Assembly: GCF_052156535.1 (NCBI RefSeq)
Contig: NZ_JBQKUP010000034.1
Location: 62,001-126,000, forward strand
Reading direction: 5' to 3'
DNA length: 64,000 nucleotides
DNA from: Nitrospira_E sp052156535
GTDB lineage: Bacteria; Nitrospirota; Nitrospiria; Nitrospirales; UBA8639
Shown in pieces: positions 41,122 to 49,903 of the stretch. Both the position numbers and the translations under genes were made by a program. Position 1 is the first letter of the stretch. Each line of letters opens with the position of its first letter. The notes beneath the pieces were generated by a model that saw only the letters and a list, made by a program, of their open reading frames with translations, was not told the DNA's origin and searched no databases.

Positions 41122-42570
41122 ATGGGAGCGCGAAAACCGACATCCTCTGCCAAACCACCCGTTTCTTCGACTGGTCGCTCCTGGAGTGCGAGAAAGATCG
41201 CTGCCGATGCCTTGCAGACAATTGAACGCACCCGGGCTTTCAGCGATGACGTGTTCGATCACATCACTAAAGACCTCGTGGTCAGCGCCCGTGATCGGCA
41301 CCTGGCGTTTGAGCTGGTCTATGGAGTGTTACGGCATTACCTCACCCTGGATTGGCGATTAGATCAGGTTTCCCGCAAGCCCATGATCCGCCTGCCGCTG
41401 ACGGTCGCCACGACGCTACGGGTGGCTGCCTACCAACTGCTCTATCTCGATCGTATTCCGGCTTCCGCCGCGGTGAATGAAGCCGTTCAGCTGATCCGGA
41501 AACAACCCGGCCACAATTGGTCCGGTTTCGTGAATGCCGTATTGCGCAATCTACTCCGGCAACCTGTTCCGCCCATGCCCGATCCGGCAGTCGATGCCAC
41601 CCAGGCCCTTTCCATTCGATATGCGTGTCCGCCCTGGTTAGTTGAGCGCTGGCGACAATCCTTCGGACTCACACAAGCGGAACACCTTTGCCAACAGTCT
41701 ATCGGCATTCCGCCGTTAACGATTCGAACGAATACTCTTCAGTGTTCCCGTTCCCAATTGCTTGGCCGCCTCCAATCGGAAGAAATACTTGCACAGGAAA
41801 CCACCGTGAGCCCCGTCGGTTTGATTTTGAACAAATGTGGCAGTCCTGGAGAACTGTCCGCCTTGCAAGACGGTTGGTGTTATGTGGAGGACGAAGCCGC
41901 CCAACTCATTCCCTTGCTCCTTGACCCTCAGCCCGGCAATCGGGTTCTTGATGCCTGTGCGGCTCCCGGAGGAAAAACCACACACCTGGCTCAATTGATG
42001 AAAAACCAAGGAACCATCGTTGCACTTGATCGTCATCAGGGACGGTTAGATCGGCTCATTTCAAATTGTGCCAGGCTGGAAATTTCCATTGTTCAGGTTG
42101 TTCACCATGATTTGACTGCAACATCCGGACACGACAGGACAAACCATGTCTCAACGACCGATCTCACGGTTCCTGGCGTGCTGACCCAACCGTTTGACCG
42201 CATTCTGCTTGATGCCCCCTGTTCTGCTCTGGGTATTCTTCGCCGACACCCGGAAGGAAAATTAATAAAATCGCTATCGACCATCCAACAGGCCAAGGCT
42301 CTTCAACGTGAGATTCTGGATCGGGTCTCTGACCTCTTGAGACCAGGGGGAATCTTGGTCTATAGTGCCTGCTCAGTCGAACCGGAGGAGACCACAGAGA
42401 TTATCTCCGGATTTTGTCAGGAACATCCTGAATTTTGTCAGGAATCCGTCACACCTTGGGTGCCCGCTGCCGGGCAATCACTCATTACGGCCATGGGGCA
42501 TTTGTGTACGGCCTTTCAGACCTTGAACATGGACGGATTTTTTGCGTGCCGGTTGAAAAAATCTGAATAA
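41122..42570 (+). CDS. rsmB: 16S rRNA m5C967 methyltransferase RsmB
   Basis: A 482-residue protein. The N-terminal 150 residues are a NusB-like RNA-binding domain (ADALQTIERTRAFSDDVFDH, RHLAFELVYGVLRHY, AAVNEAVQLIRK). The Rossmann methyltransferase part has VLDACAAPGGKTTHLAQLM, LLDAPCSALGILRRHPE with one catalytic Cys, and YSACSVEPEE with the second. It methylates C967 of 16S rRNA in the small subunit. ATG 41122 is preferred over 41056, which lies inside pdxA. It is one base upstream of rpe. Confidence 0.9.
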   Translation: MGARKPTSSAKPPVSSTGRSWSARKIAADALQTIERTRAFSDDVFDHITKDLVVSARDRHLAFELVYGVLRHYLTLDWRLDQVSRKPMIRLPLTVATTLRVAAYQLLYLDRIPASAAVNEAVQLIRKQPGHNWSGFVNAVLRNLLRQPVPPMPDPAVDATQALSIRYACPPWLVERWRQSFGLTQAEHLCQQSIGIPPLTIRTNTLQCSRSQLLGRLQSEEILAQETTVSPVGLILNKCGSPGELSALQDGWCYVEDEAAQLIPLLLDPQPGNRVLDACAAPGGKTTHLAQLMKNQGTIVALDRHQGRLDRLISNCARLEISIVQVVHHDLTATSGHDRTNHVSTTDLTVPGVLTQPFDRILLDAPCSALGILRRHPEGKLIKSLSTIQQAKALQREILDRVSDLLRPGGILVYSACSVEPEETTEIISGFCQEHPEFCQESVTPWVPAAGQSLITAMGHLCTAFQTLNMDGFFACRLKKSE

Positions 42571-42572
42571 CA

Positions 42573-43247
42573 ATGCCAGTCACACCTTTAATCTCTCCTT
42601 CAATCCTTTCTGCTGACTTTGCCCGGCTCGCGGAAGCCGTCCAGATGGTGGAAGCAGCCGGTGCGGATTGGATCCATGTGGATGTCATGGATGGCCATTT
42701 TGTTCCCAATTTGACGGTTGGTCCGCCCATGGTTGAAGCGCTTCGCAAGGTGACCTCCTTGCCATTAGATGTTCATCTGATGATGACCAACCCGGATGAT
42801 TTTATCTCTGAATTCGTCGATGCCGGAGCCGACCTGTTGACCGTGCATGTCGAAGCCTGCCCACATTTACACCGCACGGTGCAGTCTATTAAGGAACGAC
42901 AAGTCAAAGCCGGAGTGTCCTTGAATCCCGCGACGTCCGTCACTTCCCTTGAGGAAATTCTTGGTGAGGTGGATTTAGTCCTGGTGATGTCGGTGAATCC
43001 CGGATTTGGAGGCCAACAATTTATCTCCTCCAGCCTGGATAAGATCCGGCGGATCCGGACCATGATGAATAATTCCCGCAGTTCGGCCCATTTGGAAGTG
43101 GATGGGGGAATCAACCCGACCAACGTGGCTTCGGTGATTCAGGCCGGTGCGAATGTTCTGGTTGCCGGTTCCGCCATTTTCGGCAGCAAGAATATTCCTG
43201 AAACCATTCGGCAGATGCGAACTGCGGCTCAGACCGTGATTGTCTAA
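42573..43247 (+). CDS. rpe: Ribulose-phosphate 3-epimerase
   Basis: A 224-residue TIM barrel of normal length. It has SPSILSADFARLAEAVQMVE, DWIHVDVMDGHFVPNLTVGP (His and Asp ligands), PLDVHLMMTNPDDFI, VHVEAC, VLVMSVNPGFGGQQFISS, LEVDGGINPTN, and LVAGSAIFGSKN. It interconverts ribulose-5-P and xylulose-5-P in the pentose phosphate pathway and carbon fixation. It sits tightly between rsmB and pheS. The ATG is 2 bases after the rsmB stop. Confidence 0.94.
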   Translation: MPVTPLISPSILSADFARLAEAVQMVEAAGADWIHVDVMDGHFVPNLTVGPPMVEALRKVTSLPLDVHLMMTNPDDFISEFVDAGADLLTVHVEACPHLHRTVQSIKERQVKAGVSLNPATSVTSLEEILGEVDLVLVMSVNPGFGGQQFISSSLDKIRRIRTMMNNSRSSAHLEVDGGINPTNVASVIQAGANVLVAGSAIFGSKNIPETIRQMRTAAQTVIV

Positions 43248-43255
43248 TCGGGCAC

Positions 43256-44815
43256 ATGAATTCCCCAAATAATACCGACAGCCTTCATCCTCTCGAAATT
43301 CAGGTCCTCCGTGAACTGGGAAAATATCCTCAGCCACTTTCAGACCTTCAACTTGCCAACCAAACGGAGCTAGCCCCTTCACAAGTCAGTATGGCGGTCG
43401 GGTGGCTGCTTACGAAACAACTGGTGAGCCTGTCGTCCGAAACCACGACGACCTATGTCTCCCTCACCTCGGTCGGTGCCCAATACCACCAGCCGAACTC
43501 TTCTCCACTTGAGTGGATTCTTCAGACGGTAAAGAGTGCCGCTCATGACGGCTCTTCACCTACCGTGAAGGACCTTCAAGGTACGGGGAAATTCCAACCC
43601 TCCGAGCTAAGCCGGGCGATCGGGATTCTCAAGAAAGAAGGCGTCCTTCAGATGGGTGCAGGGGGAGTGCTGGAAATAACCAGCAAGGACAGTGACACCG
43701 TGCGGGACTTGCGAAGCCTGCTTAATCAGGTTCAGGAAGGTGCACGACCCCTGGATTCGTTTGCCTCCGATCACCAGACATTGCTTCGCCAATACGCTGT
43801 CAAACGCGGCAATACGCAAGAACCCTTTCGCGTCGATGATCATACCGAACGGACCTACGTCCTGACAGATGAGGGCCGGAATCTTCTGCCTCATTTACGG
43901 GAAGGGGCCGCTCAAGAAATTTCTCAATTAACCCCGGAACTCTTAAAAGACGGGTCCTGGCGTCACGTATCCTTTCGCAAATACTCCATCAACCTTCGCC
44001 CTCCTCGCCTGGCGGTCGGCAGACGGCATTCCTATCGGGAATTTCTGGATACCGTAAAGTACAAGCTCACGAGCATGGGGTTTCGGGAAATGCGTGGCGA
44101 ACTCATTGAGACGGAATTTTGGGATATGGACGCGCTTTTCATGCCTCAATTCCATCCTGCTCGTGCCATCCATGATGTATATTTTGTCAAAAATCCCAAG
44201 ATGGCTAAGAAAATTCAAGAGCCATTTCTCAGCCAGGTAGCCCAAGTCCACCGGGATGGGGGAACGAGCGGATCGAAAGGGTGGAAATACGAGTATGACC
44301 CTGAGCGGGCGAAGCGGTTGGTCCTCCGCAGCCAAGGCACCGCCGTTTCCGCTCGGACATTGGCAAAAAATCCGCCGGTTCCCGGTAAATTTTTTTCTAT
44401 CGCCCGGTGTTTTCGTTATGACAATGTCGATGCCACGCATGCCACGGACTTTTTTCAGGTGGAAGGGATTGTGCTTGGCTCTGATATCAATTTTCGAACA
44501 CTCTTGGGACTCCTGCAATTGTTCGCCACGGAAATGGCACAAGCCAAAGAGATTCGATTTTTTCCGGCTTATTTCCCATTTACCGAACCCTCGGTGGAAT
44601 TGCATGTCCGTCATCCCAAACTTGGATGGATGGAATTGGGGGGCGCCGGCCTTTTACGCTCTGAAGTCACCATACCGTTAGGAGTGACGGTTCCAGTTAT
44701 TGCATGGGGACTCGGGTTGGATCGAATGGCCATGATCGCCCTTGGGATACAAGATATTCGCGATTTATTCACTTCCGATCTAGAAGCGGTTCGCAATATG
44801 CGCCGTCATTTTTAG
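43256..44815 (+). CDS. pheS: Phenylalanyl-tRNA synthetase alpha subunit, archaeal/eukaryotic type
   Basis: A 519-residue protein, much longer than bacterial PheS (about 330-350). The N-terminal 170 residues have winged-helix domains (HPLEIQVLRELGKYPQP and a repeat near FQPSELSRAIGILKKEG) of the archaeal/eukaryotic form. The catalytic part has YREFLDTVKYKLTSMGFREM, ETEFWDMDALFMPQFHPARA, motif 2 KFFSIARCFRYDNVDATHAT, and the motif 3 region GLGLDRMAMIALG. It joins PheT in an alpha2-beta2 enzyme that charges tRNA-Phe. It begins eight bases after rpe and is nine bases ahead of pheT. A horizontal origin is the simplest reading. Confidence 0.93.
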   Translation: MNSPNNTDSLHPLEIQVLRELGKYPQPLSDLQLANQTELAPSQVSMAVGWLLTKQLVSLSSETTTTYVSLTSVGAQYHQPNSSPLEWILQTVKSAAHDGSSPTVKDLQGTGKFQPSELSRAIGILKKEGVLQMGAGGVLEITSKDSDTVRDLRSLLNQVQEGARPLDSFASDHQTLLRQYAVKRGNTQEPFRVDDHTERTYVLTDEGRNLLPHLREGAAQEISQLTPELLKDGSWRHVSFRKYSINLRPPRLAVGRRHSYREFLDTVKYKLTSMGFREMRGELIETEFWDMDALFMPQFHPARAIHDVYFVKNPKMAKKIQEPFLSQVAQVHRDGGTSGSKGWKYEYDPERAKRLVLRSQGTAVSARTLAKNPPVPGKFFSIARCFRYDNVDATHATDFFQVEGIVLGSDINFRTLLGLLQLFATEMAQAKEIRFFPAYFPFTEPSVELHVRHPKLGWMELGGAGLLRSEVTIPLGVTVPVIAWGLGLDRMAMIALGIQDIRDLFTSDLEAVRNMRRHF

Positions 44816-44824
44816 CTACGCCCC

Positions 44825-46519
44825 ATGCCAACCATTTCCATTTTCCAAAAAGATTTCTGTCGACTTGTCGGTCGTGATGCCTCCATATCCGACATTGAAC
44901 AATGGATGCCCTATGTGAAAGGGGAGGTAAAAGACGTCTCACAGGAGACTGGTGAAGTGCGCGTAGAACTTCAGGATACCAACCGTCCTGATTTATGGTG
45001 TGTGGAAGGGATTGCCCGACAAATTCGATCGGTGCTGAATAAAGGGATGCCCCCTTACTCCTTTTTTTCGGAAAAGAGGGGCGCAAAACGTCGGATTCAA
45101 GTGGCCCAGGGCATGGAAGCCGTTCGACCGTATGTCGCGGGTTGCGTCTCGTTGGGATATGCCATGACGCCGGATGGCCTCGACCAGTGTATTCAAACTC
45201 AGGAAAAACTAGCCGACGCTTTTGGACGAAAACGTGAAACCGTATCCATAGGCCTCTATCGTGCCTCCGCCATTGCCTTTCCCGTCACGTATGGCCTCGT
45301 GAAACCGGATGAGATTCGATTTACGCCATTGGGATTTGAGGAAAAAATGACCCCACAGGAAATCCTCACCGTCCATCCCAAGGGTCTGGAATATGGATCA
45401 ATTCTCGCTGGATGTGAACGGTTGCCGCTTCTTTGGGATTCAGATGGACAGGTGTTGTCATTTCCTCCCATTATCAACAGTCGGGAGCTTGGTGAAGTGC
45501 AGTTAGGAGACACGGACTTACTCGTGGAAGTCACCGGAACCGATTTAAGTATGGTTGTCTTGGCCTTGAACATTTTTGCCTGCAATTTAGCCGATCGTGG
45601 GGCCACCATTGAATCACTGGACATTAACTATCCCTACAAAACGGAATTCGGCGCGACTATTAAAACCCCGCTGGGCATGAATCAATCCCAACGAATTTCC
45701 ATGGAAGCAATTGAACAGGCCTTTGGAATGCCGCTCGGTTCGGAGGCTATTCAGGAGGCCCTTGCCTCTTATGGATACCAGGTGAAAGCCACCAGGCAGA
45801 CTGTATCCGTCACCTTACCCGCTTTTCGAAACGATTTCATGCATGTGATGGATGTTGCGGAGGATGTGGCCATTACCCGAGGCTACGAATCGTTTTCTCC
45901 TATCATGCCACAGACCTTCACCGTTGGAAGTCTCTCCATAGAAGAACAAACCAGCGATCGCGTGCGGGATCTTCTGGTCGGATTTGGATTTCAGGAAATT
46001 TTTTCCAATATCATGGCTTCCCATCAGGAGTTGGTGGACAGAATGCGGATTACTGACACTGAATATGCACGACTGGTAGAAGTGGACAACGTCATGTCCC
46101 AAACCTATGCCTGTCTGAGACCTTCTATTTTACCATGTCTGCTTAGAGTGGAAGCTCTATCACCTCGTGCGTTTTATCCCCATCTACTTTTTGAGGTTGG
46201 AGAAACGGCTCAACTGGATTTGGAGGCCAATGTGGGTTCTCGTACGACCCTGTCCATTGCCGCCATTAGCGCCAATTCGGGAGCGAATTTTTCAGAAATT
46301 CATAGCTATCTGGATTTATTGATGTATTACATGGCGTGGCCCTACGAACTGGAGCCAGTCACTCATCCCTCATTTTTAGAGGGACGAGTTGGCCGAATCC
46401 GTTGTGAGGGGTATGCGGTGGGATATATCGGAGAGTTTCACCCGGAAGTACTCGAAGCCTGGCAAATCGATATGCCAACCTCCGGGTTTGAATTCGAGAT
46501 CAGAAAGCCGGAAGCTTAG
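44825..46519 (+). CDS. pheT: Phenylalanyl-tRNA synthetase beta subunit, archaeal/eukaryotic type
   Basis: A 564-residue protein, compared with about 790 for bacterial PheT. It lacks the N-terminal EMAP/OB tRNA-binding domain and the C-terminal ferredoxin-like anticodon-binding domain. It has the B3/4 editing region (QDTNRPDLWCVEGIARQIR, FPPIINSRELGEV), a B5 domain near residues 280-350 and the inactive aaRS-like fold with AEDVAITRGYESF and YIGEFHPEVLEAW. It works only with PheS. Its stop overlaps the stop of rplT on the opposite strand by four bases. With pheS it is a classic archaeal-type pair, as also known from spirochaetes. Confidence 0.93.
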   Translation: MPTISIFQKDFCRLVGRDASISDIEQWMPYVKGEVKDVSQETGEVRVELQDTNRPDLWCVEGIARQIRSVLNKGMPPYSFFSEKRGAKRRIQVAQGMEAVRPYVAGCVSLGYAMTPDGLDQCIQTQEKLADAFGRKRETVSIGLYRASAIAFPVTYGLVKPDEIRFTPLGFEEKMTPQEILTVHPKGLEYGSILAGCERLPLLWDSDGQVLSFPPIINSRELGEVQLGDTDLLVEVTGTDLSMVVLALNIFACNLADRGATIESLDINYPYKTEFGATIKTPLGMNQSQRISMEAIEQAFGMPLGSEAIQEALASYGYQVKATRQTVSVTLPAFRNDFMHVMDVAEDVAITRGYESFSPIMPQTFTVGSLSIEEQTSDRVRDLLVGFGFQEIFSNIMASHQELVDRMRITDTEYARLVEVDNVMSQTYACLRPSILPCLLRVEALSPRAFYPHLLFEVGETAQLDLEANVGSRTTLSIAAISANSGANFSEIHSYLDLLMYYMAWPYELEPVTHPSFLEGRVGRIRCEGYAVGYIGEFHPEVLEAWQIDMPTSGFEFEIRKPEA

Positions 46520-46884
46520 GCAGCGACGGGTTGTCCGTCTCCCTTGGTGAGGGACACAAGATGTGAAAAGCCTTGAGGATCGTGAATCGCCATTTCTGAA
46601 AGCATTTTTCGATTTAATAACACATTGGCTTTCTTTAGCGCATTCATGAACTGACTATAGGTGACTCCTTGTGCGCGAACAGCCGCACTGATCCGGGTGA
46701 CCCAGAGCTGCCGGAAATGACGTTTTCTCTGTTTTCGTCCGGTGTACGCATACGCTTGCCCCTTATCAACTGATTCGGTGGCAGTCCGGAAAAGTTTACT
46801 TTTTCCTCCATATTGGCCACTCGCCAGTTTGAGCCGCTTTTTCCGGCGCTGCCGAGTTTGTGGCCCACCTTTTACCCTTGGCAT
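46516..46884 (-). CDS. rplT: 50S ribosomal protein L20
   Basis: A 122-residue protein of normal length. It has GGPQTRQRRKKRLKLASGQY, SKLFRTATESVDKGQAYAY, RKQRKRHFRQLWVTRISAAV and FMNALKKANVLLNRKMLSEM. It binds 23S rRNA early in large-subunit assembly. A strong ribosome site (AAGGAGAACGTGTC) precedes the ATG. It is the last gene of thrS-infC-rpmI-rplT, 27 bases after rpmI, and its stop overlaps that of pheT on the opposite strand. Confidence 0.97.
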   Translation of the reverse strand: MPRVKGGPQTRQRRKKRLKLASGQYGGKSKLFRTATESVDKGQAYAYTGRKQRKRHFRQLWVTRISAAVRAQGVTYSQFMNALKKANVLLNRKMLSEMAIHDPQGFSHLVSLTKGDGQPVAA

Positions 46885-46911
46885 GACACGTTCTCCTTAA
46901 TTATTGAAATG

Positions 46912-47115
46912 TTACTTATAGGGGAGTAATCGAGACAATGAAGTGCGGTCTTCTTTTCTGACCTCTGCTGCACCGCTTAGTCTGGATTTTACTCCTGGTG
47001 CCTTGGAAGTGAGGATATGACGCATTCCGGCCTTCCGCCGCATCCACTTGCCAGAGCCGGATCGTTTAAATCGCTTACTGGCTCCTGAGTGATTTTTTAA
47101 TTTCATTTTTGCCAT
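46912..47115 (-). CDS. rpmI: 50S ribosomal protein L35
   Basis: A 67-residue basic protein of the usual length. It starts MAKMKLKNHSGASKRFKRSG and has MRRKAGMRHILTSKAP in the middle, as in other bacterial L35 proteins. It is a small late-assembly component of the large subunit. It lies 58 bases after infC and before rplT, the conserved bacterial order. In many bacteria this operon is autoregulated by L20 binding its leader; no such pseudoknot was assessed here. Confidence 0.97.
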   Translation of the reverse strand: MAKMKLKNHSGASKRFKRSGSGKWMRRKAGMRHILTSKAPGVKSRLSGAAEVRKEDRTSLSRLLPYK

Positions 47116-47173
47116 TTCTTATTTTCCTTTATCAACGACCGGCAAATTGCCGGCTTTTCCTCAACTTAGCCAA

Positions 47174-47692
47174 TTATTTTGGAGCAACCACCATGTAAAG
47201 ATTCCGGCCTTCCATTCTAGGAGGGCTTTCAATATTTCCTGCGCCCTTTAACTCCTCAATAACCTTCTGAATCGCTTTGAACCCAAGCTCTTGATTGGCC
47301 ATTTCTCGACCGCGGAACATAACCGTAACTTTGGTCTTATTCCCTTCTTCCAGGAAGTCCCGTATTTGCCGGACCTTCGTCTCCATATCGTGCTTGTCTG
47401 TCCGAGGCCGAAATTTAACTTCCTTAACCTGGGTGGATTTCTGGTTAAGTCGCATGCGATGTTCTTTTTTGCTCTGTTCATACTTAAATTTCCCATAATC
47501 CATAATACGGCAGACCGGAGGGTCCGCGGTAGGAGCCACTTCCACCAAATCATATCCAATTTCCCTCGCCTGCCGAATCGCTTCAGATGTCTTCAGGATT
47601 CCAAGTTGTTCACCTTCAGCACCAATAACCCGGACTTCAGGATTTTTGATGAAATGATTAATACGTTGTTTGGGTGTCACCGGACGAGTCAT
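47174..47692 (-). CDS. infC: Translation initiation factor IF-3
   Basis: A 172-residue two-domain protein. The N domain has INHFIKNPEVRVIGAEGEQL and YDLVEVAPTADPPVCRIMDY. The helical linker carries GKFKYEQSKKEHRMRLNQKS, and the C domain carries KEVKFRPRTDKHDMETKVRQ and FRGREMANQELGF. It keeps the 30S subunit free and checks initiator pairing. The start is ATG, not the AUU used in Escherichia coli, and it overlaps the thrS stop as ATGA. Confidence 0.96.
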   Translation of the reverse strand: MTRPVTPKQRINHFIKNPEVRVIGAEGEQLGILKTSEAIRQAREIGYDLVEVAPTADPPVCRIMDYGKFKYEQSKKEHRMRLNQKSTQVKEVKFRPRTDKHDMETKVRQIRDFLEEGNKTKVTVMFRGREMANQELGFKAIQKVIEELKGAGNIESPPRMEGRNLYMVVAPK

Positions 47693-49632
47693 TCGAAAAG
47701 TAAAGAACCCTTCTTAACAGCCTCGGGCATGTCTTCCCGAATCAGCGTCACCAAATCGATAATAGGCATCGTTCCCAAATTTTTCCCGTTCCTTTGTCGT
47801 ACTGCAACCATCTTTGCTTCAGCTTCCCGATCCCCCACGATAATCATGAAAGGAATCTTTGCCTTTTCAGCCTCACGGATTTTAAGGCCAATCTTTTCAT
47901 TTCGCAAGTCTAAGCCAACGCGACAGCCTTCCTGACGAAGATTTTTTTCAACCTCTTGAGCATACCCTTGATGTTTTTCTGAAATTGGGAGGACCGTAAC
48001 CTGAACAGGGGCCAACCAGGCCGGAAAGGCACCCCCAAAATGCTCCAGGAGAATCCCGAAAAATCGCTCAATCGATCCTAATAAAGCCCGGTGAATCATG
48101 ATGGGTTGATGGGTTTTACCATCATCACCCACATAGGTCAGGCCAAACCTCTCTGGATTATTGAAATCAATCTGAACCGTTGAGCATTGCCAGGATCGGC
48201 CTAAGGCATCCTGTATTTTGACATCAATTTTAGGCCCATAAAAGACCCCTTCACCCGGATCTTCCTGATAGGTATAGCCTCCGTTTTTCAGTGCAGTTTC
48301 CAGCGCCAACGTCGCTTGATCCCATTGATTGATCGTCCCCACAGCCTTTTCGGGCCGAGTGGAAAGAAACATCTTGAATTCCGTAAATCCAAAAGTCCCC
48401 AGCATACTCGTAATAAATTTCAGGACCTTTTGGACCTCTTCACCCAACTGGTCAGGGCGGCAGAATAAATGAGCATCATCCTGGGTAAATCCCCGAACCC
48501 GCATTAGGCCATGCAGGACTCCGGAACGTTCGTACCGGTAGACCGTTCCCAACTCCCCGTAGCGGATAGGCAAATCACGATAACTACGTAAATGTGATTT
48601 ATACACCATGATATGAAACGGGCAATTCATGGGCTTTAGCTGATATTCACTGGACTCGACAGGCATGGAGGCGAACATATTTTCTTTGTAGAAGTCCACA
48701 TGCCCGCTGGTTTTCCATAAATCCAACCGCGCAACATGCGGCGAATAAACCAACTCATATTGATTGGCTAAATGTTGTTCCCGCCAAAAATTTTCAATCA
48801 GCAGACGGATTTGTGCCCCTTTGGGGTGCCATAAAATAAGACCGGGTCCGGTTTCGTCCTGAATACTAAATAAATCGAGGTCTTTCCCAAGCTTTCTATG
48901 GTCACGGCGTTTGATCTCCTCTAAATTATCCAAGTGAGCCTGCAAAGCTTCTTTTGAGGGAAAGGACGTGCCATAAAGCCGCTGCAACATGGGATTTCGT
49001 TCATCCCCTCGCCAATAGGCTCCTGCACTATTCAGAAGCTTAAAGGCTTTGACATAGCCCGTGGCCGGCAGATGGGGACCACGACAGAGATCGACGAAGT
49101 CCCCCTGGGTATAGGCAGACACCGGTTCTCCATCAGGAAACCCTTGAATGAGCTCTACCTTATAGAATTCACCACGATTTTTAAAAAATTCAATGGCCTC
49201 TTCCTTGGAGAACTCACGTCTTGAAACCGAAAGATTCCGTTTGATGATTTCCAAAGCCTTGGCTTCGATTTTTTCTAAATCTTCCGGCGTGAACGGGCGC
49301 TCAAAGGCAAAGTCATAAAAGAAGCCATCCTCGATGGCCGGACCAATCGTTAATTGGGCGGAAGGAAAGCATTCCTTCACCGCTTGGGCCATAATATGCG
49401 TACTACTGTGCCGATAAATTTCTTTTCCTTCTGGGGAATCAAACATCAAGGGCTGCAAGATTGAATCGGTCTCCAGGGAACCCAAGAGGTCAATTTCCAC
49501 GCCATTGGCCTTCACGGCAAACACCTCAGGTGGCACGGCTCCCTTCAGCTTCTCTAGTGCCGCCTTGGCCGAGATCCCTTTGGGAAGAGCCTGGCTACTT
49601 TCGCCTTGCAGTGATACCTGAATAGATTCCAT
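47689..49632 (-). CDS. thrS: Threonyl-tRNA synthetase
   Basis: A 647-residue class II synthetase. It has an N-terminal TGS domain (MESIQVSLQGESSQALPKGI), the editing domain with the HxxxH motif (HSSTHIMAQAV) and the Cys-His pair CRGPHLPATG, and the catalytic core with MNCPFHIMVYKSHLRSYRDL, YRYERSGVLHGLMRVRGFTQ and YGPKIDVKIQDALGR. The C-terminal anticodon-binding domain has VTVLPISEKHQGYAQEV. Start at ATG 49632 matches the TGS domain; an upstream ATG at 49683 would add 17 unrelated residues. It leads the thrS-infC-rpmI-rplT operon and lies about 118 bases after a tRNA-Val. Confidence 0.96.
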   Translation of the reverse strand: MESIQVSLQGESSQALPKGISAKAALEKLKGAVPPEVFAVKANGVEIDLLGSLETDSILQPLMFDSPEGKEIYRHSSTHIMAQAVKECFPSAQLTIGPAIEDGFFYDFAFERPFTPEDLEKIEAKALEIIKRNLSVSRREFSKEEAIEFFKNRGEFYKVELIQGFPDGEPVSAYTQGDFVDLCRGPHLPATGYVKAFKLLNSAGAYWRGDERNPMLQRLYGTSFPSKEALQAHLDNLEEIKRRDHRKLGKDLDLFSIQDETGPGLILWHPKGAQIRLLIENFWREQHLANQYELVYSPHVARLDLWKTSGHVDFYKENMFASMPVESSEYQLKPMNCPFHIMVYKSHLRSYRDLPIRYGELGTVYRYERSGVLHGLMRVRGFTQDDAHLFCRPDQLGEEVQKVLKFITSMLGTFGFTEFKMFLSTRPEKAVGTINQWDQATLALETALKNGGYTYQEDPGEGVFYGPKIDVKIQDALGRSWQCSTVQIDFNNPERFGLTYVGDDGKTHQPIMIHRALLGSIERFFGILLEHFGGAFPAWLAPVQVTVLPISEKHQGYAQEVEKNLRQEGCRVGLDLRNEKIGLKIREAEKAKIPFMIIVGDREAEAKMVAVRQRNGKNLGTMPIIDLVTLIREDMPEAVKKGSLLFE

Positions 49633-49749
49633 TAGAGTAAAAAAACCTAATAAAAAAGGTTCTACATTCCGTGATGAACGCAAGAAAAGGCACCATTCCC
49701 CTCAATTAAGGAAGCTGGATACCTGTCAGGCTTTTTTGGAGAAATATAA

Positions 49750-49824
49750 TGGTAGGCGCGGGCGGTATTGAACCGCCGACCTCTACCGTGTCAAGGTAGC
49801 GCTCTCCCCCTGAGCTACGCGCCT
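49750..49824 (-). tRNA. tRNA-Val (GAC)
   Basis: On the minus strand the cloverleaf is complete: acceptor AGGCGCG/CGCGCCT, D arm GCTC...GAGC, anticodon arm CTACC-TTGACAC-GGTAG with anticodon GAC at 49790-49792, variable AGGTC, and T arm GGCGG-TTCAATA-CCGCC. The discriminator is A, followed by an encoded CCA. It is 75 bases long including CCA. It precedes thrS by about 118 bases on the same strand; whether they share a transcript is unknown. Confidence 0.95.
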
Positions 49825-49903
49825 ATATCTTACCGGCCATATGCTAGACTGCATTGCAGGTCTTGTCAAGAAATGGTTTATTTTTCAAGGGGAAAGAGAA
49901 AGA

